Shown piece by piece: positions 38,392 through 50,206 of a stretch of DNA of 64,000 nucleotides (positions are counted from its first letter, which is position 1; every line of letters begins with the position of its first letter). A program made the position numbers and the translations under genes. This DNA comes from Phyto melanocephala (taxonomy: Eukaryota; Arthropoda; Insecta; Diptera; Rhinophoridae): contig OW799236.1 in NCBI GenBank assembly GCA_941918925.1, positions 119,857,062 through 119,921,061 of the forward strand, read 5' to 3'. Below the pieces are notes generated by a model. It did no database searches. It was not told the DNA's origin and was given only the letters and a program-made list of their open reading frames with translations.

Positions 38392-39004
38392 CAATAGTTA
38401 TTTGAGCAAATAAATTTATTTGGGAGCAAAGGGTGATATTAAATATCCTTCTCGCGACATCCTTTAGATCCAGGGTTGCACCGATAGGGTACACTATGTA
38501 GTGATCGATCTGCTGAACCTGTACTGAACCAAACTGACATACTGAATATGCGGCCAGACATTTAAATTTTAATATTCCATTATGGCAACACTAGGCTAAT
38601 TCCAGTTTAAATTTTCTCAGAAGAAGTATTTTAATAGTTAAGGCTCATTTGACTTATATTCTAGACTTTTATCTGACAACTTTTTGTTATGATAGAACTA
38701 TCAATATTTACATATATTATTTTCCAGAATTGTGAATTTACATATATATTGAACCAATGTTTAAACATTTAACAAATATTAATTGCACTCAATGCATTTG
38801 CACAAAGTTGAGGTTGAGTTGTCAATTTTTCATAAAAATTCACTATTTAGGACATTATGTTGTAGATTTTATTATTTATTACTTCAAGCCCGGACTCATC
38901 GTTAGCTGGTTAGCCAAGGTGTTTATTAGATTTTATTTTAAATAAAACCCAACAAATTCAATGGAATAACCAAAATTTTAGCTTCCTCAGCTTACAAAGT
39001 ATAT
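38392..39004. other. Non-coding stretch
   Basis: No gene recognised. The segment 38440-38545 is GC-richer (contains TCCAGGGTTGCACCGATAGG) but is broken by stops in all frames. Confidence 0.5.
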
Positions 39005-39470
39005 GGCATTAAATTTGTAAAAATTACTTCCGAAATATGGCTTCTGCAACTGCCACCTTATAAACGTGGCCGTTCAAATTAAAAAAATTTGTCCCATCAT
39101 TAGGCCGTGGCAATTTCGTCAAATGTTGTCTTCCAAATTATCAGTCGCTGCTAGTTTGTCCGCATATACCAGAAATTTGAGGTATCATCAAAAAAGTAGT
39201 ACAAAATTTTCAAATAACACAAACAATATGCCCCGTATGGAGCTCAATATCTTGAGATAATTTGGTATTCAAATGTTTAACTCAAATAAAGTGATGGTTC
39301 ACGCACTGTAAGGCTTGTTGCGGAATCTTGTTGGAACCAAATCTTATCCAAATGACTTGTAACGACATGAAGAACTAAATATTATGATTCATTTGCCTGT
39401 AGCGTTTGCCTTTCCGTAAATCTAAAAATTCGAGTCCTGTCTTACACTCGAGCCTACAGCGGTATTGACT
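39005..39470 (-). pseudogene. mariner-family transposase relic
   Basis: On the minus strand the segment 39313-39354 translates to HLDKIWFQQDSATS, the conserved block around the second catalytic Asp of mariner-type transposases. Farther along, 39140-39180 resembles the VYADKLAATDN-type region, and the C-terminal GGSCRSHISEVIF lies near 39020-39060. Reading between these blocks needs frameshifts, and stops occur in each frame. Terminal inverted repeats were not identified. It is a dead copy. It resembles the family at 50207-51173 but is not the same copy. Confidence 0.65.
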
Positions 39471-41205
39471 TCTTCTGTACGAATGGTGCAAGTTCGATTT
39501 AAGTTAGTATTACCTTAAATAGTTAATGTCTGCATAAATAATCCCATTTATTTTGTAACACCTGCTAAGATAGACAGCAAGTTTAGAAGAGAGAGCAACA
39601 ATTTTAAAAATAAATTTCCACAACTTGTAAAAGTTACTCAAGCAAAAGACTTAGCATAGTGATTTAACAAATCTTACTGAACGAAATTAAATATAATTTT
39701 TTTGTATAACATCTAGTTCTACAGTTTTTACTATAAGAATTTTTATAAGTCTATAGAAAACCGTCTATAAAATCAAAAAAATATTATTTAAATTTATTTG
39801 ACAGTTTTAAAGCCAATTAGGTTTAGGAAAAAAAAAAGACGGACAGATTAAAAAAAAATCTAAAACCTGTGTTTTGTGTTGTAAGTAGCTGACTACATAT
39901 ACGACCATCAGTCATGCACTTTTTACAGTCTAATTATAAGTATAGATAAAATATAAAATTACAAATTTGTATAAAATATATTGCTAGTATTTCTAATGTC
40001 GCGGCGTACCGGTAAGAACACAGTATTTTGGAATTTTAAATACACAAAATTAATTTTTTCTGCTTGGTAGTATATTGTTTTAGAAATTTTCTGTTTAATA
40101 TAAATTAAGTAATTTAAAAATTTTCTAAAATTATTTGTATATTTTACTACATCTTACATATTTAATATCCTCACATACTTGTTAGTATGTGTGTGTATGC
40201 GTAAAGTTAACCTTGTAGGCACGCCGGGGATTAACTGGTGTACATTAATAAAAAAAGTTGTTTGTGTTTTTATCCAAAAACTTTTAGGCTAACACATTAC
40301 AGTGGAATTTGATAACAAAGTATTATTATACTATACAGGATGTTTTAGATTTTTGGGATATCCTTTTAGTGATTACAAAAAATTTTTTTAACAAATTAAG
40401 AATTTTAAAATTTGTCAAAAAAAGAAAAGAGCAAACAAACTCACATTTATCCATTGTACAACGATTTAAAAAATTTAAAAAAAAAAAGCAGTTTAGTTAA
40501 CCACTAAACTGCTTAAATTTGTTTATGTCACATTTTTATTCCAACTGATTTCTATATTTTATTTCTCCAAACTGCTATGAGAAATCATAAACTTAGGGAA
40601 CATTTTCAGTCACTAAAATACATCCTTCATTAACAATGTTGGTTACGCTGAGTATATCAATTACTTAGTATATGTTACTAAACAGCACGGTACTGTATTA
40701 AAGTAACCGTATAGTAAGTAAATGTAAATTTATGTACATAATACACATTGAGCCAGGTGTGTCTGTTAAACTTTTCAGTCAGTACTTTTAAATAACAAAC
40801 ATATGTACATACATACATACATACATACATACATAAATAATATATTACAACGTAATTAAATTACAACAGAATTTTAAACGTACTTGTATCTATTCCACCT
40901 TCTTTTCCCATATATTTTAGTAATGTCATAATTGTTTAAAGAAGGAGATATTAAAACCACCAGCAAGGGCATATAAAAATTTACTTTACTTTTACGTTTT
41001 TGTTCTTTTATTAACAAATGACACATGAAAAAGGAAAAAAAAATATTTTAATTTAAGAAACTAACCCTTGATTTTAACAAAATTTTGTTTTATTTTTGTG
41101 TGTTAATCCAATAAATCAGCTAATGTATTGTAACAAAGCTGTGTTCAAATTAACGAGTGTACCCAGTTAACCAAAGAATAAAAGACGAAATTTTTTAAAA
41201 TGTTT
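39471..41205. other. AT-rich non-coding stretch with a TACA microsatellite
   Basis: No gene recognised. A frame at 40309-40500 is lysine/phenylalanine-rich and probably spurious. Confidence 0.6.
40805..40834 (+). repeat. TACA microsatellite
   Basis: About seven tandem TACA units. Confidence 0.95.
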
Positions 41206-41400
41206 TTACACCTTTGACTATTGTACCATTTCATATTACGTTTGTTATTTATACAATATTGATTTTAAATCCAATGTCAGTATGTCCGTGTGTTGGTTGG
41301 AATCAACTTTTAGAATCCCCCGCATGTTGCATCGACCTTTATTTGGTATCGAGCTTTTAGGAGTATTTAGGAATCAGTCGCTTGTAACTTTCTGAGATAT
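41206..41400 (+). mobile_element. Relic of the 5' end of a HINE-related repeat
   Basis: ATTACGTTTGTTATTTATAC followed by a decayed TGTCCGTGTGTTGGTTGGAA and AATCAACTTTTAGAATCC corresponds in order and spacing to the 5' region of the element at 61208-61941. No 3' hairpin follows, so only the head remains. Confidence 0.5.
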
Positions 41401-42178
41401 AAGCAAATACCATCGATTGTCTCTATTTTTTTTTATCAAATATTTTGAGAAAAAAAAACTACAAATTTTGAACTGTATGATAATTTATAGATAAGATTCT
41501 TATCATTTATTGGCGCTCAATGAATATTTTGAAGAAAGTGCTTACTAATCTGCAAAGTTATGGACAAAATATTAGCAGAACATTAGTAGATACACTAAGG
41601 GCAAAAATTTATCATATTTTATTGTAATTCTCCTGGCACTATAAATTAATCCCGATGTTCATAATCAATATTTGAACTTATCAAAGGTTGGCAGTAATAA
41701 GATATTTAAAAGCATCTACATGGCTACAAAAGCATACAAAAAACTGAATTATTAAAAAAATTAAAAAAATTAAAACTGCAATTGTTATTCTCTATTAAAT
41801 ATGGGTGTCAATTATATATATGTATGCAAAGAAATAGCAAAAATTTAAAATGTATATTACTACCGCTAAGTTTAAAATTATTATTGACAATAATTATTAC
41901 AAAACTGTTTGTAACGAGCATTCCTTTAAACAATTTGTTTACTATTTGAGTGTAACTAAAAAATATTTTAGCCTGGAATGTTTTATTTCAATAGTCTTAT
42001 AAGTGTTGACTGAAATTTATTTCGAGAATATCTTGGTAACTTGGTCAACTGTGAGTAAATACCAAGTAATACAAATATATTAAAGAAAACCTGCAAAACA
42101 TATACATATACAATCTAGAGCTACTTATTTAAAATTTTGGTTTATCATATAAAATGTGCAGTAATATTGCATATAACG
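41401..42178. other. AT-rich non-coding stretch
   Basis: No gene recognised. Confidence 0.6.
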
Positions 42179-42227
42179 ATATAAGGTTTTTCAAATATTA
42201 TGTAAATTTCTTCGATCTTTTTATATT

Positions 42228-42399
42228 AATATATTGTTTTTATTTATTCGAGCTTAAGATCACTTTTTTTATAAAAATTATTTTTTTATTCCGATATTTC
42301 GCTACCACATTGGGTAGCTTCTTCAGGGAAAGTTTATACAATTTATAACAATTAACAATTAAAATATTAAAATTGTTCAAAAACAAATTTTTTTAAAAA
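42228..42399 (-). repeat. Left pLTR arm (inverted)
   Basis: Nearly exact reverse complement of 43807-43979. It differs at few positions, for example GAGCTTAAG here against the complement of CTTAAGATC on the right. The high similarity of the two arms suggests a fairly recent insertion. Confidence 0.9.
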
Positions 42400-42440
42400 G
42401 ATATAATAATAGGATATATATACAACAGAAAGGGCTTCCT

Positions 42441-43484
42441 ATGGGATCTCTTGCTTCTCCTATTATAGCAGATATTGTTATGGAGAAATTATTAGACTGT
42501 TGTATTGGAAAATTAGATATGGAACCAAAAATAATTACGAAATATGTTGATGATTTATTTTTGATTGTTCCTAATCAAATTGTTGATGATTTATTAACAA
42601 CTTTCAATTCTTTTCATGATAATATAAAATTTACTATTGAAAAAGAATGTAACTCGAAAATTCCTTATTTAGATACATTAGTAATAAGAAAGGGTGAACA
42701 ATTATTAATGGATTGGTACCAGAAGCCCACGTCTTCTGGAAGAATCATTAATTATTATTCAAAACACTCGAAGAGAATTATCGTAAATACAGCGAGAAAT
42801 CTAATTGAGAGAATTTTGAAGATTAGTGATAAGGTATTTCATAGAAAGAATATAGAGAATATTAAGAATATTTTAATTGATAATAATTATCCGACCCAGT
42901 TGATTTGTAGATTGATAAGTCAATTTAAAAGACAGGACAATTTAGATGCAAGAACTATTATTGAACCTAAAATTCATAAATCAGTAACTTATGTTCCTCT
43001 TTTATCTGAAAGACTGGAGAAATCTCAGATTTATGACAGTAGGAAATATACAATGGCCCATAAAATGTATAACACATTAGGTAGATTATTTAGTAAAACG
43101 AAAGATAGAATAGATAAATTCGATAGGTCTAATTTAGTTTATAAAATACCATGTAGTGGTAATAGTAATGAGAATTGTGATAAGGTATATGTAGGTACAA
43201 CGAAAAATAAACTTAAAACTAGGTTAGCTGGACATAAATCAGACCAAAAAAACAGGAACACAACAACTGCACAAAAAACTGCATTATCATTACACTGCAC
43301 TAATTCCAATCATTATCCTGATTTTGAAAACACAACAGTTTTAAATACAGAGAATAACTATAGACGTAGATATATATTGGAAATGTTGCAAATTATAAAA
43401 GTACCGTATACACAAAGAATTAATTATAAGACTGATACAGCTAATGTTGCACAGAATTATAGGCTATTAGTTAATAAGGTCTAG
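42441..43484 (+). CDS. Penelope-like reverse transcriptase (C-terminal part) with GIY-YIG endonuclease
   Basis: An intact 347-codon frame, open upstream to 42363 without another ATG; the upstream codons give QQKGLPMGS, the conserved motif before the catalytic palm. The reverse-transcriptase active site YVDD is at residues 35-38, and a SKIPYLDTLV motif at about 72-81. The C-terminal domain from about residue 230 is a Penelope-type GIY-YIG nuclease: NLVYKIPC (231-238), KVYVGTT (248-254), catalytic Arg261, His265, His285-Cys286 and Glu314. The N-terminal fingers and the motif carrying the first catalytic Asp are absent, so the product cannot be an active polymerase by itself. It would prime cDNA at a nuclease-cut site in the intact family. 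The uninterrupted frame indicates little decay since insertion. Confidence 0.9.
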   Translation: MGSLASPIIADIVMEKLLDCCIGKLDMEPKIITKYVDDLFLIVPNQIVDDLLTTFNSFHDNIKFTIEKECNSKIPYLDTLVIRKGEQLLMDWYQKPTSSGRIINYYSKHSKRIIVNTARNLIERILKISDKVFHRKNIENIKNILIDNNYPTQLICRLISQFKRQDNLDARTIIEPKIHKSVTYVPLLSERLEKSQIYDSRKYTMAHKMYNTLGRLFSKTKDRIDKFDRSNLVYKIPCSGNSNENCDKVYVGTTKNKLKTRLAGHKSDQKNRNTTTAQKTALSLHCTNSNHYPDFENTTVLNTENNYRRRYILEMLQIIKVPYTQRINYKTDTANVAQNYRLLVNKV

Positions 43485-43806
43485 AACTATGTTAGTTTTT
43501 TAGTTAGTTAGTTTTAATATAATTAATATGCATAATATATATAATATGCATCTGTATTTTTTGTTTGTATAATATCTGTATTTTTTGTTTGTATAATATT
43601 TGAAAAGGTTTTGTAATTTGTAATATTTTATATGTATGTATTTAAATTTTTGTTTGTACAATATTTTAAATGTTGACAAAATAATTTTCCCGCCTTTTTT
43701 AAAAAAATTGTAAAATTGTTGACAAAAATATTTTTTATGATATATGTATGTATGTATTTGAATTTTCGTTTGTTATTTTAAATGTAAACAGAAAAATTTT
43801 CCCGCC

Positions 43807-43979
43807 TTTTTTAAAAAAATTTGTTTTTGAACAATTTTAATATTTTAATTGTTAATTGTTATAAATTGTATAAACTTTCCCTGAAGAAGCTACCCAATGT
43901 GGTAGCGAAATATCGGAATAAAAAAATAATTTTTATAAAAAAAGTGATCTTAAGATCGAATAAATAAAAACAATATATT
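43807..43979 (+). repeat. Right pLTR arm
   Basis: Partner of the left arm in opposite orientation, beginning near TTTTAAAAAAATTTGTTTTT and ending CAATATATTG. It contains the hammerhead-like core at 43881-43910. Confidence 0.9.
43881..43910 (+). ncRNA. Hammerhead-ribozyme-like core in the pLTR
   Basis: CTGAAGA (43881-43887, fits the CUGANGA box) is followed by stem II, GCTACC (43889-43894) pairing with GGTAGC (43901-43906) around a CAATGT loop, and then GAAA (43907-43910). One unpaired A (43888) interrupts the usual junction. Stems I and III and the cleavage site could not be assigned with confidence from the flanking ATAAATTGTATAAAC. Hammerhead motifs are established in pLTRs of Penelope-like elements, which raises the prior. 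The same core lies inverted in the left arm (42297-42326, minus). Confidence 0.4.
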
Positions 43980-43992
43980 GATATAAGGTTTT

Positions 43993-45047
43993 ACGAAATT
44001 TAGTTTCGTAATGTGATTAATAATTTCTATAAAATTAAAACGAAAAGACTGTGCCTATATTTTTTAAATAAAAATTTTTGTTTTTTAATCTTTGAATGTC
44101 TGTCTGTCTGTCTGTCTGTCTATCTGTCTGTCTATCTGTATATCTGCGTTTCTGTACTCGATTGATTCAAAAACATTTAAAAGAATTTAAACAAAATTTT
44201 GGTATCCAGAGACCTTGGTATCCTGGTTAAGATATTAATTTTTCTTTAATGCAGTCTGGTATCTTATTCCTAATAAATTGCAGAAAAATGGCTTATTTAC
44301 AATATTTCACTGATTTAAAATATCACTAGAAGATTCTAGAAGAGCAATAAGAAATAAATGCATGTACGGATATAAAAGAAATACGATATAACTGCAATAT
44401 TCACCTATTTATAACAATAACTGTAGGTTAGCGTCAATCAAGTGGGTGAAGGATATTTTTCCCCTCAATCTAATTTTTTTCTTTTGATAAGTAGTAGTTT
44501 TGCTAGCGATATGTTTGTTTTTTCCATATATTTAAAATGAAAACTTAACAACATGCAAATACGGAAAAAATTTTGACCAAATAATTAAAAAAAGATAATT
44601 TCCATTAGATTGCTGCTACCTTTTTGAATAGCATAGACTGATTGCAGAAAATGAATGAAAATCTGACAAAAAAAATTTTTTTTTCAATTATTTTACCTGA
44701 CAAATAAAGTTCATCATAATGAAACAGTTCTACATAAAGTGTAGTTTTATTATATACATTTTATAAATACTACTAATTTTCTGCAATTTAATGTGTCCGA
44801 TTGTTTCCTAGAAAAAATTTTTTTAAATTTATCTAGTACAAAATGTTTTATGTAAAAATTTTATTAAAAATCAATAGTTAAGATCTGCAGCAATTTCCAT
44901 ATCCTATGAAAATTTTTGTTCAAACGTGAAACATTATAATCTTTAATAATTTCAGATTTTAAAATTTCGGTTTATCCCTCTTTCACTACTTCTTATTTAT
45001 CACCCTTAGGATAACCAACAACTTTTACCACTCAGTTTTTCTTTCAG
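43993..45047. other. AT-rich stretch with a TGTC microsatellite
   Basis: No gene recognised. The microsatellite at 44097-44145 and following ACTCGATTGATTCAAAAAC may belong to an old repeat, but there is no second copy to compare. Confidence 0.55.
44097..44145 (+). repeat. TGTC/TATC microsatellite
   Basis: Tandem TGTC units grading into TATC near the end. Confidence 0.95.
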
Positions 45048-45072
45048 TCTGGCCAGACGACAGTCAGCGTAG
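45048..45072 (+). other. Possible 25-nt microexon
   Basis: CAGTTTTTCTTTCAG is a strong acceptor (AG at 45046-45047), followed by a GC-rich 25-mer starting TCTGGCCAGACG and ending TAG, then the donor-like GTAAAAA at 45073. Its composition contrasts with its surroundings. The evidence is two splice-like signals only. A frame at 45180-45434 downstream is open (84 codons) but unrecognised. Confidence 0.18.
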
Positions 45073-47120
45073 GTAAAAACGCAATTGAATAAAAAGTAAA
45101 TGAGAATATTTTTTTATTGAAGTTATATATAATTTTTTAAATATTTACAAGTTTATTATATAATTTTATTACTTCATTATTGTATTTACTGTCAAAAGTC
45201 GTCGAAAAAACATGTTGCAGTCACACTGCTTTTCCAGCAACAGAGCAATCAAAATTAATTGCATTCAATTTAGCTCGTATAATTTATAGTGGTCCAGCAC
45301 TTACTTTTTTTATTATTTTTTATTTTAAAAAATATTTCATGCAAATGTTAAACTTGGCCTGGCTAGCATATGGTAATCATTGGGTTAATAGAAATTGCAT
45401 TAGTCAGCCAATAAAATATTTTTTTATTAAGTAAATGTTATGTATGTATGTGGCAAATATTTTTATAAATATTCCATAGAGATTTGAGCTGATTTATAAC
45501 GTAGATAACTAAATGAAACTGATATATGCATACTATTTCATATTAAGTAATTAAGCAAATAAACATCTACATACACAATTATTGTTCATAAACAATATTT
45601 TTTTTCATAAAAGTGAATTTATCAAAAATTTCAGAGAAAAATAAGAACCAACTGTAAATGTGTCAGCAAATTTTTATATAAAGAAAATTTATCAAAAATT
45701 GTTGATAAAAAGAAATTAATTTGCTAACCGTTAACAATTTTCTACAAAAATTTAAATCTGTCTTCATAAAAAAATTAAAATATATTTGTTAAAAGTATCT
45801 GTGTTTAAAACATTTAAAACATATACATACAAACAAATTTGTATTAAACAAAAAAGGTGTTTAAATAAAATCTCTTACTTTCTTTAAATATTAAATATCT
45901 GTAATATTTTCTATCGATATATAATTTATTGCATTCAGCTTTATAACTATTTAGCTGTAAGTAATGAGAGAAATTAATTTTCTTGATTGCCGTTACAAGT
46001 TTAACTAAATTAAGCTGTCACATACAATTCTAATCAATTTGTTAGTCCGTCTTCCCCCCCAAACAAACTAATGCATTATTATTAATAATCAAAATGAAAA
46101 AAAAGAACATTGTTCTCCAACTATAACAGAAAACAAGTGTTTATTAATTTCGTTTTCCAAATGCTGCCATATTCTCAACACTTAAACTCACACCTCTTTA
46201 ACACAAAGATAAATCTAGAATCTGTTTAGTGATGCTGATAACCTAAGCAATAAATAACCAATACATAAATAAGTATATATGAGCCTAGGTTAAAGAAAAA
46301 ATATGTATAAATGTAATCATGACACATATGGCCAACATGATGAGGATATAAAAATAAAGACATGAGTCAAAAAAAAAAAAAAGTGACAGCAAACATGGTA
46401 GAACTATATCTGGCAATTTGGTAAGTAAAAGCAACAACTTTGGCACAACTACCAGAAACATGTACTACGAATGATGGCAAACATATTTTTTGATGAACAT
46501 AACAAGAAAAAAAACTGGTAGGAAAAGGATGAATGCTAAAGACAAAAGTTAAAGATGAACAAACTTTTATCAATTTATCTTAGGGGCAGCATTTAATGTT
46601 ACTGATTGATGAAATAAAAACTAATGAAAAACATACAAAACATAGAAGTACAGTTGACGTTTGTACAGTCCTTAAACTTAAATAAAAAAGTTGATGGCAT
46701 AAAATTTATATTTCTTAGTGACTTTTCCTTTAGCAAGCTACTTTCCTCTTTCATTATCAACTTGCCAAAGGAAACACCTTCTGTTGACTAGTTTTTCAGA
46801 TACTCTCAATGATACTGCTTTTCCCTTTTGCAAATTGAATTCTTATAAATTGATTTATTCCTCCATAAATTAGTATGCCTAAAAATGATGTGCTAATTTA
46901 GCAATTTGTTTGCATTTTGTTAAATTGACAAACACCAATACCAGCATGAAGATTTCAAGGATGAATATTACAAATGAAACACAAAAAGTTATCAATAATG
47001 CACAGAATGGGGGTCATTATTTTAAAATGAGCAATAACTGACTTTGGGTTTGACAAACAATTTAGTACAATAATGATAACATTCCTATCTTTCTGCTTTT
47101 GCCACCATCTGTCCTTTTTT
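45073..47120. other. AT-rich non-coding stretch
   Basis: No gene recognised. Frames at 45180-45434 (plus) and 46367-46573 (minus) have no domain; the latter ends in a poly-A-derived phenylalanine run. Confidence 0.5.
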
Positions 47121-47733
47121 ATACCCGCCACCAAAAAAATGGTGGGGGTATATTCATTTTGTCATTCCGTTTGTAACACATCGAAATATCCATTTTAGAC
47201 CCCATAAAGTATATATATTCTGAATCAGGGTTTGATTTGATGACGATCTAGCTATGTCCGTCCGTCTGTCCGTCTGTTGAAAGCACGATAGAGGTCGCAC
47301 CGAAAAAGCTAGGGGGCTAAAATTTCGCCAGAATCTTTCTTATAGACAAGGTTTGTTTGGTATTGAAAATGGGCTAAATCGGAATATTAGGAAGAGAGTT
47401 ATAGCTCGAAAAGCAAGAGTAGGTCGAAAAAACCCTGTCCTTCGAACATCGAATAAAATGGAATTGTGTCCAAACGCATTAACGTAGACCCATGAAACTT
47501 CGAATATATATTTCCTTAGTAAAAACAATATCTGTCCCCGAAAATTATCTAAATCTATGCATTAGGAAAGGAGTTATCGATCAAAATGTACGAAAATTTA
47601 TATCGCACAGTGTATTTTTCGGTATATTTAAAAACAAAAACGTCATAAAAGCAACAAAATTGGTTGTACGACCCTGAAATTTTGCACACATGGCTTTTTG
47701 GTCAAATGCTTTGTTCTAACGGAAAACCAATGT

Positions 47734-48760
47734 GCCACGTCCACTTTTACGCCCACCTCCCATATAACGTTTTACCCAAAATTCATATAATTTCTCTATT
47801 AATATAGATTTTGAAATATAAAAGGACTATATTGAAACATCTAGGTAGTACTCATTGGCAAAAATAACTTTGACACGCCTACTATAACGCCCACTTTTTA
47901 CGTTATCTACCGTTAATGAAATTTAAATGCTCATAAAACCACCAAAATTAGAGGTATGATGATAAAATTTGCTAGGTATATCCCTCTAGGCAATATCATT
48001 ACTGTGCCAAAAAATTAGGGTGCCACGCCCACTTTTACGCCCACCTCCCATATAACGTTTTAACTAAAATTCATATAATTTCTCTATTAACAAAGATTTT
48101 GGAATAATAAAGGGCTATATTGAAACATCTAAGTTGTACTCATTCGCAAAAACAACTTTGACACGCCTACTATAACGCCCACTTTTCACGTTATATACCG
48201 TTAATGAAATTTAAAAGCTCATTAAACCGCTAAAATTAGAGGTATGATGATCAAATTTGCTAGGTATATCCTTCTAGCCAATGTCATTACTGTGTAAAAA
48301 AATTAAGGTGCCACGCCCACTTTTACGCCCACCTCCCATATAACGTTTTACCTAAAATTCATATAATTTCTCTATTAACAAAGATTTTGGAATAATAAAG
48401 GGCTATATTGAAACATCTAAGATGTACTCATTCGCAAAAACAACTTTGACACGCCTACTATAACGCCCACTTTTCACGTTATCTACCGTTAATGAAATTT
48501 AAAAGCTCATAAAACCGCCAAAATTAGAGGTATGATGATGAAATTTGCTACATATATTCTTCTAATCAATGTTATTGTTGTGCCAAAAAGATAAGGTGAC
48601 ACGCCTATTTTAACGCCTACCTCCCATATAACGGTTTGTCTTAAATTCATCTAATTTCTCTATTGACAAAGTTTTTGGGAAAATAAAGGACTATATTGAA
48701 ATATCTAAGTTGTATTTATTAGCAGAAACTTTATTGACACGCCTACTTTAACGCCCACTT
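47734..48760 (+). repeat. 288-bp tandem array in copy E (four units)
   Basis: Anchors at 47734, 48023, 48311 and 48599 give steps of 289, 288 and 288 bp. Confidence 0.9.
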
Positions 48761-48812
48761 TCATTGAAAGACTACATTTAGAAAAGCATTTTAGTAGCAT
48801 ATCGAAGTTATA

Positions 48813-49398
48813 AAGGGTGGTTAAATTTTAAGGGCTGATGTTGAATTTAAATAAAACACAAATTATTGAGGAAATTATTATTATTATTTCTTTTTGTAAT
48901 GATAATATTTGTATGGTTCAATTATGTATTTAACAAAATATCGGCCAAATGGCCCCCCCATCCTTGGCGCCTTTCCTCTATCTGATTGTCCAAATTTTCA
49001 ATGACAATGTTGATGCTCAATTGTTTTGCCACACTATCGCAAAAAACAGCAATGGTTCCCATTCAACGAATTAAGAAGGCATTCACAGATTTTCTAACAT
49101 TTTATACAGACCTGTTTTGCAGAAATTTAAATATATTTTACAATTCTCCCGATTGTGGACGAATTTGAACGATTATGTTGATCAAAAGAATTACGAAGTG
49201 CACAAAATGCATTTTGATTTAAACGCCCATTTTTATAAAAAACCAGAATAACTTTAACGCGTTGCTCATTTGCGTTCTTTTTCACTGTTCAAATTAAGTT
49301 AGTCTGAGATTGAGAAATGTCAAATGAAATACAAGAAAAAAGTTGAAGTTTAGATGTGGCTCACCTTCAACATGGGCCCTTAAAATTTAACCACCCTC
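48813..49398 (+). mobile_element. Nested MITE in copy E
   Basis: 586 bp with TA flanks at 48811-48812 and 49399-49400. The termini are the best preserved of the set: AAGGGTGGTTAAATTTTAAG and its complement. Confidence 0.8.
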
Positions 49399-49543
49399 TA
49401 CAAAGAAAGTGATACATATTTTATTATAAAGAGATTATTCCATAATGTTTAACAATATAATAAATAATGTGCTTTAAATGTACACAAAATTGGTGGTGGG
49501 TATAAAAGATTCGGCACAGCCGAATATAGTGCTCTTACTTGTT

Positions 49544-50206
49544 TTTTTTTTAACAAACATAAGAGTGTATTAAATTTAAAATATTGACAGTTTTTAAATT
49601 TAATTTGTGCCAGATATTTTTGATAGTATGTATATTTTTACTTAATACCTAAACTATTACAAAGCAAAAATTTAAGAAGATATTTCTTTTGTTTTATAAT
49701 CTAATAAGTACATCAACATTGTTTGTAAACTTATAAAAAAAATATATATATACGTACAAAGGAGAACAACAAAAATATGAAAGGACATGTTCAAAATACT
49801 TAAACACATTACAAACTTATGTAAACTGATCGGTGCTCACACACAGCTATACACACATACATATATATGTTGACATGTACGCAATAATGAAAAACTTGTA
49901 CTAGTTTTTATGTAATTACAAAGCCAAAGTAAAAGAATAAATGTTTGTTTGTAGATATTTGGTCAAGGATGCCATGCTGGAGGAGTAATTTTCTTTCTAA
50001 TCATTTAATCAGTTCCATATAACAATTATATTTTTAGTCGTATATCTATAAAAAAATAATTGGTCATTTTGCTGTGGTATACGATGAATAATAAAGTAAA
50101 TTGCTTGTGGTAATACATTTAATATATAGAAAATAAATTTTTTTTTATACATTTAAAAACAAAAAAATTCTTAAATATTTTAAAAAATTTTTATTTTAGA
50201 ATAATA
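49544..50206. other. AT-rich non-coding stretch
   Basis: No gene recognised. Confidence 0.6.

Larger units (their letters stand above)
42179..43992 (+). mobile_element. 5'-truncated Penelope-like retroelement with inverted pLTRs
   Basis: A 1.8-kb insertion bounded by the direct repeat GATATAAGGTTTT (42179-42191 and 43980-43992), a likely target-site duplication. Inside it are two inverted ~172-bp pLTR arms (42228-42399 and 43807-43979) and one open frame for the end of a reverse transcriptase plus a GIY-YIG endonuclease. A 36-bp tail separates the left direct repeat from the left arm. Inverted pLTRs and a short one-sided tail are known features of Penelope-like elements. A full element would be roughly 3 kb or more; here the first part of the protein is missing and the left arm abuts the reverse-transcriptase frame directly. 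Confidence 0.85.
47121..49543 (+). mobile_element. HINE/Helentron-like repeat, copy E
   Basis: Complete 2.42-kb copy with the A/C/E structure: 5' hairpin, the shortest GTCCGTCT tract (47256-47278), leading module, four 288-bp units, terminal unit, MITE (48813-49398), subterminal inverted repeat, hairpin (49509-49525) and CTTACTTGTT followed by a T run. It lies more than 20 kb from the others but in the same orientation. No coding capacity; the ~60-codon frames it shares with copies B and D are by-products of the conserved leading module. Confidence 0.88.

Noticed and set aside
42154..42348. 64-codon plus-strand frame covering the left pLTR
   Set aside because: It crosses the target-site repeat, tail and pLTR arm, so it cannot be a gene of either host or element.
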